From Bdellovibrio bacteriovorus (GTDB lineage: Bacteria > Bdellovibrionota > Bdellovibrionia > Bdellovibrionales > Bdellovibrionaceae), in the NCBI RefSeq assembly GCF_001592745.1, contig NZ_LUKD01000005.1:405275-469274 (forward strand): a DNA stretch of 64,000 nucleotides, read 5' to 3'. Below the pieces are notes generated by a model, which worked only from the letters and a program-made list of their open reading frames with translations, did no database searches and had not been told where the DNA came from. This document shows positions 41,443 through 50,057 of this stretch, piece by piece. Made by a program: the position numbers and the translations under genes. How positions within the stretch are numbered: position 1 is the first letter of the stretch; each line of letters opens with the position of its first letter.

Positions 41443-42640
41443 GTTGTTCCTTTTGCAAATAATCCTGCAACCACGCCAGAGCCTTTTCACGCGAATCCAG
41501 GCGACGTTCAAGTTGTTCATTAAAAGCTTCGGCTAAACAGACACCGATGCTTTTTCCCGAAAGCTTTCCCTTTAAGTCTTCGCCATTAAGGTAAGGTTTC
41601 GGGAGCTCTGCCCCCCAGGATTCCCAATCATCGAGAATGTTTTGAATAGAAGCGGACTGCGTTCCTTCCGACAATAAAACTTGCAGTGCAAACAAGACTC
41701 CCGGATCCGTCAATGCCTGCAACTGTTCACCTCTTCGCTTTTGCAAAAAAGCGGAAGGGTTTTGCCATAATTCCCAAGATTTTAAGATAGCTCTTTGTTC
41801 TTTTACTGAAAGACGCAAAAGAGCCACGGCCTTTTCCAATTCTTCGCGCGAGGCTTTGCGCATAAACAAAGAAAGAAAGTGCCAAGTTTCTTTAGTAGGA
41901 CCGCGGGGCTGCCACGAGTTGTCTGAAAGGCGAAAGGCAAAGAGTTCTTTTAATAGACCGGTCTCTTGCATAACCCTTAAACCCTTGCTGGCGGCTTTTG
42001 CCTTTAATAACTTTCCCATCTCGTCGCGCAGTCTTTCACCACTGACGGTGTTCACAAGACTTGCCATGGCACCTATCGCGGTCTGAGTTGCCGAGTCTAA
42101 AGAAAAATCCAATTGCGCCACAAAACGCGCCGCTCGAAGAAGGCGAAGATGATCTTCCTTAAAGCGTCGTTCGGCATCACCGACGGTACGTATCAGCTTG
42201 ATTTTCAGATCCTTCTCTCCGTCGACATAATCCAGAACTTTTTTTGCCACCAGATCATAGAAAAGGGCGTTCACTGTAAAATCACGGCGTTTGGCATCTT
42301 CTTCAGGTGAAGAAAATTCGACATGGTCAGGGCGACGGCCATCTTTATAGTCGCCATCGGTTCTAAACGTCGCCACCTCAATATCGGCGTCGCCGATAAT
42401 CACTCTCATCACCCCGAAGACTTTTCCCACGTTGACAGTCTTTTCAAACAGAGCTTCGATTTGATCGGGAGTCGCATTTGTTGCCACATCCAAATCATTA
42501 GCGGTAATACCCAAAAGAGCATCCCGAACACAACCTCCGGCCAAAAAGGCTTTGTAGCCAGCCGCCTGCAATTTGTGGTAAATTGCATTCACCGCGGGCC
42601 AATGAGGATGAGTTTCCAAAAGATGCTGAACTTGCGACAT
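41435..42640 (-). CDS. cca: CCA tRNA nucleotidyltransferase / poly(A) polymerase family
   Basis: Adds or repairs the 3' CCA end of tRNAs, or polyadenylates RNA. The 401-residue class II enzyme shows FLAGGCVRDALLG, DLDVATNATP (metal-binding Asp pair), RRDFTVNALFYD and RFKEDHLRLLRAARF. The tRNA in this window already encodes its CCA, so a repair role or a poly(A) polymerase role is possible. I chose the ATG at 42640 (MSQVQHLL); the longer reading to 42772 overlaps the divergent queG. No clear ribosome binding site. Confidence 0.9.
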   Translation of the reverse strand: MSQVQHLLETHPHWPAVNAIYHKLQAAGYKAFLAGGCVRDALLGITANDLDVATNATPDQIEALFEKTVNVGKVFGVMRVIIGDADIEVATFRTDGDYKDGRRPDHVEFSSPEEDAKRRDFTVNALFYDLVAKKVLDYVDGEKDLKIKLIRTVGDAERRFKEDHLRLLRAARFVAQLDFSLDSATQTAIGAMASLVNTVSGERLRDEMGKLLKAKAASKGLRVMQETGLLKELFAFRLSDNSWQPRGPTKETWHFLSLFMRKASREELEKAVALLRLSVKEQRAILKSWELWQNPSAFLQKRRGEQLQALTDPGVLFALQVLLSEGTQSASIQNILDDWESWGAELPKPYLNGEDLKGKLSGKSIGVCLAEAFNEQLERRLDSREKALAWLQDYLQKEQHG

Positions 42641-42680
42641 GGAAACAGTGTAAGTTAAAGAAGGCCTTGAAAGAAAGAGT

Positions 42681-43739
42681 TTGTTCGTGACGCCACAGGA
42701 GATGACCTCTCTTATTGATGAAACTTTGCAGGAATTGGGATTTTCCCATTTCGGCTTCACGTCTTTAAGCAAACCTTTAAGTTTTGATTATTATAAAGAG
42801 TGGCTCAACGAAGGCCTTCATGGTGACATGAAGTACCTCGAAGATCATGCCCCCATTAAAGAAGAGCCGCAAATCAAATGGCCTCGGGCCCGCAGCGCTC
42901 TGGTCTTTGCTATCCCCTATTACCCCCACCCGGAAAAGAAAGCTGATTTTCCGTTAAAACAGGCCCGAGTCAGTCTTTATGCTCAAGGAATGGATTATCA
43001 CTTTTGGTTCAAAGCTCGCATGGCCGAGCTCTGTAAAAAGTTGCAAGAAATTTTACCAGAAGAAGAGTTTCTGCCATTCACTGACAGCAGCCCTGTTTTA
43101 GAACGAGATCTCGCCAAACGCGCCGGCTTAGGATGGGTTGGAAAGAACACCTGCCTTATCCATCCCAAAAAAGGCAGCCTGTTTTTCATCGGAGAAATCT
43201 ACACGTCGCTGGATTTAAATACCACATTTGAACCCCTGCCTGATTTTTGCGGCACCTGCCGTCGTTGCATTGATATCTGTCCCACCAACGCACTTCTCGA
43301 ACCGAAAAAAATGGATGCGCGAAAATGCATCTCTTATTTAACTATAGAATCTCGGCAAATTCCCGACGTGGATTTGCGAAAAAAAATCGGTGACTGGTTC
43401 TTCGGATGCGATTTGTGCCAAACCGTCTGTCCTTGGAATCAGAAAGTTTTTAAAGGCCAATTAACTATTGAAAAAAGCCTTCAGCTTAGCTCACAAGAAG
43501 CGGATGAGTTGAGCGAAGACTTGCGCTACATTCTGACGTCTTCGGGAAAAAAACTGACAAAGGATTTTTTAGGCACGCCCTTAGCACGAGCGGGTTCGTT
43601 CGGTTTGAAACGCAATGCCTTGCTCGTAGTGGCCAACCGAAAAATGGTCCATCTGAAAAATGAAGTGAGCGAACTTTTAACACACGAAAAATTGGGAGAG
43701 CTGGCTGCCTGGACGCTGGCTACTTTAAACACTGATTAA
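42681..43739 (+). CDS. queG: Epoxyqueuosine reductase QueG
   Basis: Last step of queuosine synthesis, reducing epoxyqueuosine in tRNA with cobalamin. Two 4Fe-4S clusters are bound by CGTCRRCIDICP and GCDLCQTVCPWN. PVLERDLAKRAGLGWVGKNTCLI is the family core, and a HEAT-like C-terminal end follows. 352 residues is normal. The start is uncertain: TTG 42681, GTG 42687 or ATG 42702 (preceded closely by AGGAG). Its divergent neighbour is cca. queD lies at 3370. Confidence 0.93.
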   Translation: MFVTPQEMTSLIDETLQELGFSHFGFTSLSKPLSFDYYKEWLNEGLHGDMKYLEDHAPIKEEPQIKWPRARSALVFAIPYYPHPEKKADFPLKQARVSLYAQGMDYHFWFKARMAELCKKLQEILPEEEFLPFTDSSPVLERDLAKRAGLGWVGKNTCLIHPKKGSLFFIGEIYTSLDLNTTFEPLPDFCGTCRRCIDICPTNALLEPKKMDARKCISYLTIESRQIPDVDLRKKIGDWFFGCDLCQTVCPWNQKVFKGQLTIEKSLQLSSQEADELSEDLRYILTSSGKKLTKDFLGTPLARAGSFGLKRNALLVVANRKMVHLKNEVSELLTHEKLGELAAWTLATLNTD

Positions 43740-44397
43740 ATTCATCCCGATCTTCTTTTTTTGCAAAAACAATCCCCATTTTTGTTGAATTCAAGATACA
43801 GGAAAATGTGTATTTTTTGGCGTCGCCAAAGCCCAAACGCAAACTGTGATAAAGAAGAATCTGTCTTTCCGTCAGCATCACATCAACTCTTTTATTCACT
43901 AAGAGCTTCAATCGCTTTTCCACGCCTTGCATTTCTTGATAGTCCGAGAGTCTCTTGATTTCATCCAACTGGGGCTTATCCAAAATGTATTGCGCGTTTT
44001 TAAAGGACACCACTCTTCGTCCTTTCAGATGCTCCAATTTCCCAATATGAATATTATTTTCGGCCAAAGTCACAAGGCAGTTTTCAGGCTGAAAGAAGCG
44101 CTCGCTTTCAAAAAATCCGGGAAGGGCCGCTGCCGGAATCAAACCTCCGGCATCAATCGCGCCGCTTTTAAGGCGCTCGATGGTACGTGCCGAGGGCATC
44201 GCACGGTACTTCGCATTCCACTGGCACTTCTTGAATGCGCGGTCCATGGTTTCAAAGGCAATACCGCGCCCCTGGCCCTCTTCAAAGATCACGTAAGGTT
44301 CTTGATTTTCAGGAAAGCCGACGGTGATGTCCCTCGCCTGCGCTTGGAGCGGAAGGTATAAACCCCACACAAGAACAGCGAGCGCCCATTTCACCAT
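43720..44397 (-). CDS. Periplasmic solute-binding protein (SBP_bac_3 type)
   Basis: A 225-residue protein with a signal peptide (residues 1-22, ending AQA). DITVGFPENQEPYVIFE, GIAFETMDRAFK and the YRAMPSARTIERLKSGAIDAGG segment match amino-acid-binding proteins of the bacterial family 3. No permease or ATPase is nearby, so it may be a sensor protein. Its ATG shares one base with the stop codon of the pseudo-Hpt gene upstream, which ties the two together. Confidence 0.8.
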   Translation of the reverse strand: MVKWALAVLVWGLYLPLQAQARDITVGFPENQEPYVIFEEGQGRGIAFETMDRAFKKCQWNAKYRAMPSARTIERLKSGAIDAGGLIPAAALPGFFESERFFQPENCLVTLAENNIHIGKLEHLKGRRVVSFKNAQYILDKPQLDEIKRLSDYQEMQGVEKRLKLLVNKRVDVMLTERQILLYHSLRLGFGDAKKYTFSCILNSTKMGIVFAKKEDRDEFNQCLK

Positions 44398-44912
44398 TAC
44401 AACCCCAGTTTTTTCAGGAGATCATCAATCTCAGATTGTTTGAGTTTTTTATCTTTGGTTCCTGTTCCCACACTCATAGAGTATTCTTCGCTAAACTGAT
44501 TTGAAACCCAGCGCAGTCTTTCAATGAAGGCTTGCGGAATCTTTTCACGAAGAGTTTTACCTTCTTCAAAGATATTATCGATCAAAGATTCCAATGTCTC
44601 TGTGGCATCCAACAAAAGAGCGACACAAATGTCGAAGAACTGTTCGTTGTCGGTTATTTGAGACGCTTTGTATCCGACAGCTTTGCAAAGCGCGGCATAG
44701 TCAGAAATCATGTGCAATGGATGATCTGCGGGCACCATCATCGCTAAGCTTTTTGCTCCACCCATGATGCGGTCCACATTGTTTCCGTAATCGGCCAGTT
44801 TTGTCACTTGAGAGAAGTCGCCTTCTATACTTTCGAGAAGGTCTATCAACTCTTCAATCAAGGTCTTTGACTCGCCCACAAAATCTTCTACAATTTCTTT
44901 ATCAATCGACAT
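44397..44912 (-). CDS. Pseudo-Hpt protein with CheZ-like C-terminal tail
   Basis: A 171-residue, helical, acidic protein. The N-terminal part (8-60) resembles an Hpt helical bundle (DFVGESKTLIEELIDLLESIE, then NNVDRIMGGAKSLAM). At the place of the phosphorylated His in HTLKGSA there is no His. The last 15 residues, LKQSEIDDLLKKLGL, resemble the CheZ C-terminal peptide that binds CheY-P and the FliM N-terminal peptide. No CheZ catalytic motif seen. It precedes the solute-binding protein in an operon and is divergent (34 bp) from an HD-GYP gene. A CheY-binding adaptor is my inference. Confidence 0.55.
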   Translation of the reverse strand: MSIDKEIVEDFVGESKTLIEELIDLLESIEGDFSQVTKLADYGNNVDRIMGGAKSLAMMVPADHPLHMISDYAALCKAVGYKASQITDNEQFFDICVALLLDATETLESLIDNIFEEGKTLREKIPQAFIERLRWVSNQFSEEYSMSVGTGTKDKKLKQSEIDDLLKKLGL

Positions 44913-44946
44913 CAACTCACGATAACAATCGAAGGATACAGAGGCA

Positions 44947-45873
44947 ATGGATTATGTTTCTATTCGCGTAAGCACCCTGCGCGGAGATCAAAAGATCGAC
45001 TTCAACGCTTACGTTAAAATCAACGACAAGATGATCCTCTACCTTCGTCGCGGTGATAGTTTCGAAGGTGAGCGCCTGCAACGTCTTAAGGACAAAAAGC
45101 TGCGCAAAATGTACATTTTGACGGACGAAGAAAACACCTACCGTAGCTACCTACAAAAGAATATCGAGATGGCTTACGACAACTCATCCAACAAAGATAT
45201 TCAGACGCGCGCGGAAATCATTCAAGGTTCTCAACAAAGCAATACCGAAGAGGTGTTTGAAAACCCAGACAACGTCGAATCCTACAACTACTGTAAAGAC
45301 GCCGCCGGCAAGTACGTGAACTTCATCATGAGCAATGCGCAAGCGACACAAACGATCATGAACATGGAAAACACGGATAAAAACATCGCCCATCACGGTG
45401 TCACTGTCTCCACTCTTTCGATCGCATTGGCGCAAAAACTGGGAATCAACGATCCAAAGAAGACACAGCTTCTAACTTTAGGTGCTCTTCTTCATGATTA
45501 TGGTCATCACAACTCGCCATTAAATTTAAACCAGCCCTTAGATAAAATGAGCCCCGAAGACAAAAAAATGTGGAATCAACATCCCCGCGACGGCGCCCAA
45601 AAGGTTCACGATAAAAAACACTTCGATCAAACTGTGATTAATATCATTGCGCAACACGAAGAAACAATTAACGGCGCAGGCCCCAAAGGCATGCGCGAAA
45701 AAGAGATGGATCCTCTCTCAGTCATCGTCTCATCGGCGAATGCCATGGACCGTCTGATCACCTTCGAAGGTGTTCCAAAAACGGAAGCGGCTAAAAAACT
45801 AATGATTGATCACGTCGGCAAGCACCCGCTTCAGCATTTACAGATGTTGAATGATATTCTGCGCGGAGTTTAG
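44947..45873 (+). CDS. HD-GYP-related phosphodiesterase domain protein
   Basis: A 308-residue cytosolic protein. The N-terminal 130 residues are unrecognised (YVKINDKMILYLRRGDSFE, like the region that precedes many Bdellovibrio HD-GYP domains). The HD-GYP part has His150 (IAHHGVTVS), His183-Asp184 (LLHDYGHH), His212 (NQHPRDGA) and His237-Glu238 (AQHEETINGAGPKG). GYP itself is replaced by GPKG, but the HD pair is intact, so metal binding and cyclic-di-GMP hydrolysis are possible. It lies divergent from the pseudo-Hpt gene. Confidence 0.8.
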   Translation: MDYVSIRVSTLRGDQKIDFNAYVKINDKMILYLRRGDSFEGERLQRLKDKKLRKMYILTDEENTYRSYLQKNIEMAYDNSSNKDIQTRAEIIQGSQQSNTEEVFENPDNVESYNYCKDAAGKYVNFIMSNAQATQTIMNMENTDKNIAHHGVTVSTLSIALAQKLGINDPKKTQLLTLGALLHDYGHHNSPLNLNQPLDKMSPEDKKMWNQHPRDGAQKVHDKKHFDQTVINIIAQHEETINGAGPKGMREKEMDPLSVIVSSANAMDRLITFEGVPKTEAAKKLMIDHVGKHPLQHLQMLNDILRGV

Positions 45874-45878
45874 ACAAT

Positions 45879-45905
45879 AAGCTTACTGCCGGAGGCAGTA
45901 AGCTT
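45879..45905. terminator. Bidirectional terminator
   Basis: AAGCTTACTGCC and GGCAGTAAGCTT form 12 perfect pairs around GGA, 6 bases past the HD-GYP stop codon and followed by TATTCT. The minus strand beta-barrel gene ends 31 bases on. Confidence 0.85.
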
Positions 45906-45935
45906 TATTCTGACAAGAAATACCCATCCGGGATT

Positions 45936-46460
45936 TTAGAACACAAAACCCACAGTCAGCATCGGAAACAACTCAGAGACTTTTGTTTTAGAGTCAGCCC
46001 CATTAGTTTCTTTGTATTCAATCGAACGATAGGTCAATTCCACACCTACGATCACAGAGCTTGAAACCTCGGATATATAACCAAAGTCACCTTGAAATCC
46101 AGAACCCTCTTTGAGGTTGCCGTTTTCAGCTGACACGAGATAGTGACCTTTTAGAAAGAAACCGCTCGCGCCGAAGTATCCTATGGAAGCACCCATCGCA
46201 CTGCCATCTGCATCCGAGCTTCCAGACTGATCCCGCTTCGTATAGATGCCACCTAAATAAAAACCGTTCCCTTGCAAGTAACCCAGCTTGATATCATAGA
46301 TGGCTGTTTTACTATCACTGGAGGTTGAATCGTCTTCGACCGTCGAATTATACATGAAGGCGTTCGCGGTTAATAAAACTCCGCTGGACGAGCGTGCTTC
46401 AGCCAATGAACCGAGGGCTGTCGCGAAAAGTACAACGAAAGAGAATAAATGAAACTTCAT
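45936..46460 (-). CDS. Small outer-membrane beta-barrel protein
   Basis: A 174-residue protein with a signal peptide (about residues 1-22, ending AEA). Alternating hydrophobic strands such as IYDIKLGYLQGNGFYLGGIYTK, GASIGYFGASGFFLKGHYLV and VIVGVELTYRSIEY, and a C-terminal Phe (MLTVGFVF), are the marks of an 8-strand barrel inserted by Bam. AAGGAG lies about 7 bases before the ATG. Ligand unknown; the family is not recognised beyond the fold. Confidence 0.75.
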   Translation of the reverse strand: MKFHLFSFVVLFATALGSLAEARSSSGVLLTANAFMYNSTVEDDSTSSDSKTAIYDIKLGYLQGNGFYLGGIYTKRDQSGSSDADGSAMGASIGYFGASGFFLKGHYLVSAENGNLKEGSGFQGDFGYISEVSSSVIVGVELTYRSIEYKETNGADSKTKVSELFPMLTVGFVF

Positions 46461-46486
46461 CTGGCACTCCTTTGCTAATAATACTT

Positions 46487-47323
46487 TTATATTTTTATGA
46501 TATCGCTACCGACTAAATGAGAAAACTTTTTTTCCCATTCTTCCGCCCCAATCATCGGAACAGCTTCGTCGATTAAAGCCATCTGGATCAGTTGCTCTTT
46601 TGTGAACTTTCTATCTTCTTGTAATAAGTCGATAAGCCGTGCTTCATAAAGATCCAGTGCCTTTTCTGTCACGGTGTGGTTTTTATCGCTAAAGACAAAG
46701 GCATAAACACCTTTGTCTCGATTTAGAACTGAATTCGCCTGAGACAAAGAAACGATCTGCAAGCTGGGGTTCACAAAGACAAGGCCCGCTTCCGTCGTTC
46801 CTAAATCAAAGGGCTGAATTTCGATCCACGCCTTCACCCACTCCCAGTGCGAAAGCTCGCCCAGCTCTTTGTTATCAGGGAATTTTTGTTTTAAGAATCC
46901 GACGAAATAACGCCAGTGATCTTGCAAAAGCCAGCTGCTCCATTCCATCTCTTCCAGATAGGTGTCGCGCACACGCTTTGCGGCTAATCCCAAACGCTGC
47001 TGCGTCAGGGGGAATATTCGCGAAAACACGGATTCTTGCTCTTTGAGAAAATCAAAGCCTTGCCCCTCTTCGGTCTTTACCGGGCGAAGCCATTGCAGAG
47101 TTCTTAAAAGTTCAGCTTGATAAATCGAGTGAACGGATCGTGGGATGTGCTCTTCGTAAGTTTGCAAAACAAACTTTTTTGTTTTCTGCAGCTCTTCCAA
47201 CTGATGGCGACGAACGGCGCCGACACCCACCACATCCACATCGCGAATGATTAAAACTTCAGCACTAGGCACTTCACCATTCATCGGAAAATAGAGGTTC
47301 TCGGAAGCCGTTTCTTTGGACAT
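46487..47323 (-). CDS. Cytosolic protein of unknown function
   Basis: A 278-residue protein without signal peptide or membrane segment. It is helical and charged, with many Trp (EEMEWSSWLLQDHWRYFVGFL and LSHWEWVKAWIEI at about 135-180). The C-terminal part has LDLYEARLIDLLQEDRKFTKEQLIQM. I do not recognise the family. ATG at 47323 has no clear ribosome binding site. It ends 26 bases before the beta-barrel gene's start codon, so the two may be one transcript. Confidence 0.55.
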   Translation of the reverse strand: MSKETASENLYFPMNGEVPSAEVLIIRDVDVVGVGAVRRHQLEELQKTKKFVLQTYEEHIPRSVHSIYQAELLRTLQWLRPVKTEEGQGFDFLKEQESVFSRIFPLTQQRLGLAAKRVRDTYLEEMEWSSWLLQDHWRYFVGFLKQKFPDNKELGELSHWEWVKAWIEIQPFDLGTTEAGLVFVNPSLQIVSLSQANSVLNRDKGVYAFVFSDKNHTVTEKALDLYEARLIDLLQEDRKFTKEQLIQMALIDEAVPMIGAEEWEKKFSHLVGSDIIKI

Positions 47324-47478
47324 TAAGAATATCTTATGTGCGCAAACTCATAGGGGCAAGCTACAGGCCCCTAAAATCCCTTAAAAGTGCCCTTTGAATA
47401 AGCAGTTGACTCGTTTGGTCAAACACTGGAGTAGGAATACTATTGACCTGATTTTCGAGCCATGAAACAAGGTGGGGC

Positions 47479-48069
47479 ATGAGATTTTTGCTTTTCGTCC
47501 TCAGCCTTGCTGCCACTCCGATGGCTCTTGCTGTTCAACCTATTGAAGGAACAGTTTATAGAGACTCGAAGGGCGTTTATTTGTCTGCTTACTCAGACGA
47601 TAACTGCAAGCTCTATACTATCGAGACAAAATCTGAAGACGCCGCTTTAAGCGTTCGCAAACTTTCTAACGGTGACACCGTTACGGCTTCAGGTCTTATC
47701 GACTCTAAGTCTTGCATGGCGATCATCGAAAGTGTTGATTACGTCGGTCTTAAAAAACTTCTAGGCTACTGGTACAGCCAAGAGGGCATCATCACCGTTC
47801 GTGATTATAATTCTTTGAGCTTCTATCCCATCAACATGAACGATTTCCAAAATGGGAAAGACTTCACGCAGATTGATCCGATCACTTACCGTTACAGTGT
47901 GACGCCGTCTGATGGTAAAGAATGGGTTCTTTTCCTTTCCGACAGTACGAGCACTGTGTTCGCGACGATCTTGTTCAACAAGAACAACGCGACGATGAGA
48001 ATCTACGATTCTGAAAACGGAGAGATCATCAAAGTTCTTCGCCTTTCTAAGTGGGGCAATCTGAAATAA
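47479..48069 (+). CDS. Exported protein of unknown function
   Basis: A 196-residue protein with a signal peptide (residues 1-18, ending ALA). The mature part is beta-rich with two Cys (DDNCKLYTI and SKSCMAII). I do not recognise the family. AAGGTGG lies a few bases before the ATG. Its TAA shares a base with the ATG of the HutG-like gene, so it leads the HutG-LtaE-KynA operon although nothing in it suggests amino-acid metabolism. Confidence 0.65.
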   Translation: MRFLLFVLSLAATPMALAVQPIEGTVYRDSKGVYLSAYSDDNCKLYTIETKSEDAALSVRKLSNGDTVTASGLIDSKSCMAIIESVDYVGLKKLLGYWYSQEGIITVRDYNSLSFYPINMNDFQNGKDFTQIDPITYRYSVTPSDGKEWVLFLSDSTSTVFATILFNKNNATMRIYDSENGEIIKVLRLSKWGNLK

Positions 48070-49028
48070 TGAGCTGGTTCCATCCCATCGACAAACATCT
48101 TCTTTTCACCAAAAATGATAAAGAGGATCCGCGTCTGGGTGAATGCGTCCAGCTTTTCCCTAAGGGCGATCTGCAACAGCTGACCTCTTTAGATTTTGAT
48201 TTCGCTCTTCTTGGCTATCCTGATGACGAAGGCATTGCTTTGAATGGCGGTCGTCCCGGCGCTCAAAATGCGCCCACTCAAGTTCGCACTTTTCTTTATA
48301 AAATGACTCCGCACCTAGCAAGCACCCGCTTGCCAAAAATCCTGGATTTGGGTGACCTGGTTGATAAAGAAAAACCGCTTGAAGATCGCCACGAAAAAGC
48401 CCGCCAGACAACGCGGGCTTTGGCGCAAGCCAAGAAACCTTGGATCTCCATTGGCGGAGGTCATGACTATGGTTACTGCGATGGCGCGGGCTTTTTAGAC
48501 CTTCACAAGGACAATGCCGTATTGATCAACTTCGATGCGCACATGGATGTCCGTCCTACTGACAAGGGCTTTAATTCAGGCACTCCTTTTCACCGCGTGC
48601 TTTCGGAGTTTTCCGGTCACGTAGACTTCGCGGAAGTCGGCATTCAGAATCAGTGTAACAGCCAGGCCCATATCCAATGGGCAAAAAGCAAAGGAGCTTC
48701 CGTCTTCACATTGGATCAAATCAATGCCGAAGGCCTTATGCCGGTTCTAAAAAACTTCATGAAGGGCAAAGAACAGAAAAAAGTTTTCTTAAGCATTGAT
48801 ATCGATGCTTTTACTTCGAATGAGGCTCCCGGTTGCAGTCAGTCTTGGACGACGGGTTTGTTCACAAAAGAATTTTTAGAAAGCTTTCTTTATCTGATTC
48901 GCGAATTCGATGTTTGCGGTATTGGTATTTACGAGGTTTCTCCTCCTTTGGATCAAGACAACCGCACCAGCAAACTGGCAGCACTTCTTATTCATAATTT
49001 CATCTTCGCCACTTTAAAAAAGGCCTAA
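48069..49028 (+). CDS. hutG: Arginase-family hydrolase, probably formimidoylglutamase
   Basis: A 319-residue ureohydrolase-fold enzyme. The binuclear manganese site is formed by GGGHDYG (His), INFDAHMDVR (Asp, His, Asp) and LSIDIDAF (Asp, Asp). GYPDDEGIALNGGRPGAQNAP and the C-terminal GIGIYEVSPPLDQDNRTSKLAA are closest to HutG, which splits N-formimidoyl-glutamate to glutamate and formamide in histidine degradation. Other arginase-family substrates cannot be excluded since hutH, hutU and hutI are not here. The ATG overlaps the previous stop (TAATG). Confidence 0.8.
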   Translation: MSWFHPIDKHLLFTKNDKEDPRLGECVQLFPKGDLQQLTSLDFDFALLGYPDDEGIALNGGRPGAQNAPTQVRTFLYKMTPHLASTRLPKILDLGDLVDKEKPLEDRHEKARQTTRALAQAKKPWISIGGGHDYGYCDGAGFLDLHKDNAVLINFDAHMDVRPTDKGFNSGTPFHRVLSEFSGHVDFAEVGIQNQCNSQAHIQWAKSKGASVFTLDQINAEGLMPVLKNFMKGKEQKKVFLSIDIDAFTSNEAPGCSQSWTTGLFTKEFLESFLYLIREFDVCGIGIYEVSPPLDQDNRTSKLAALLIHNFIFATLKKA

Positions 49029-49031
49029 ATC

Positions 49032-50057
49032 ATGAAACGCGGTTTCGGCAGCGACAATCATGCTGGCATTCACCCGCAGATTCTAAATTCACTTGCTAAA
49101 GCCAATATTGAACACGCGCCCTCTTATGGGACGGACGAGTGGACCGAACAAGCGAATGAAAACTTTCGTCAGCACTTCGGGAAAGACGCTCAGGTCTTTT
49201 TCGTTTTTAACGGCACAGCGGCGAATGTAACGGCTTTGCGAGCCCTGACTCGTCCCTACCATTCCGTACTTTGTGGAGACGTCTCTCACATCAACGTCGA
49301 TGAGTGTGGCGCCCCGGAGCTCTTAGCGGGATGTAAACTCGTTCCTATTCCGACCACAAACGGAAAGATGAAAGTCGAAGACTTAGAAAAAGCTTTCATT
49401 CGGCGAGGAGATCAGCACTACTCTCAAGCACAGGTTCTTAGTATCACGCAACCGACCGAACTAGGTACAACCTACAGCCTGGAAGAACTTAAATCGCTGA
49501 TCACTTGGGCGAAAAGTAAAAAACTTTATGTGCATATCGATGGAGCTCGCATCGCCAATGCCGCGGCTTATTTGAAAAAATCCTTCAGGGAATTCACGAC
49601 AGATCTAGGCGTCGATGTCGTGTCATTCGGAGGCACGAAAAATGGCCTGATGATGGGTGAAGCTGTTGTGTTCCTCAACAAGGACCTGGCGCAGGATTTT
49701 AAATACATCCGCAAACAGAGCACGCAGCTTCCTTCCAAGACTCGTTTTATCGCCTGTCAGTTTCAAGCATATTTAGAGAACGGTCTTTGGAAAGAGATCG
49801 CCGATCATTCTTACACTATGGCCTTGTATCTGCACGAGGCTGTTCGTAATATTCCTGGTGTGAACGTGCGCGAGGTTCCGCAAAGTAATGCGGTCTTTGC
49901 AACGATCCCAAGTCACTGGGTGAAAACCCTGCGCGAAAAATATTTCTTTTACGTGTGGGATGAAAACACTTTTGAATGCCGTTGGATGACCTCTTGGGAC
50001 ACACAAAAAGAAGACATTGATGGCTTTGCCGAACTTTTAAAGGAGCTTGCAAAATGA
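49032..50057 (+). CDS. ltaE: Low-specificity L-threonine aldolase
   Basis: A 341-residue PLP enzyme that splits threonine or allo-threonine to glycine and acetaldehyde. FGSDNHAGIHPQIL and APSYGTDEWTEQAN near the start, HIDGARIANAAAYL (Asp that binds the pyridine nitrogen) and SFGGTKNGLMMGEAV (the Lys that holds PLP) are all present. It begins 3 bases after hutG and overlaps kynA by 4 (ATGA). Confidence 0.88.
   Translation: MKRGFGSDNHAGIHPQILNSLAKANIEHAPSYGTDEWTEQANENFRQHFGKDAQVFFVFNGTAANVTALRALTRPYHSVLCGDVSHINVDECGAPELLAGCKLVPIPTTNGKMKVEDLEKAFIRRGDQHYSQAQVLSITQPTELGTTYSLEELKSLITWAKSKKLYVHIDGARIANAAAYLKKSFREFTTDLGVDVVSFGGTKNGLMMGEAVVFLNKDLAQDFKYIRKQSTQLPSKTRFIACQFQAYLENGLWKEIADHSYTMALYLHEAVRNIPGVNVREVPQSNAVFATIPSHWVKTLREKYFFYVWDENTFECRWMTSWDTQKEDIDGFAELLKELAK

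Noticed and set aside
46487..47323. Assignment as a HvfC-like DNA-binding protein
   Set aside because: Only a short Trp/Glu helix (HWEWVKAW) recalls that family. The rest does not fit.
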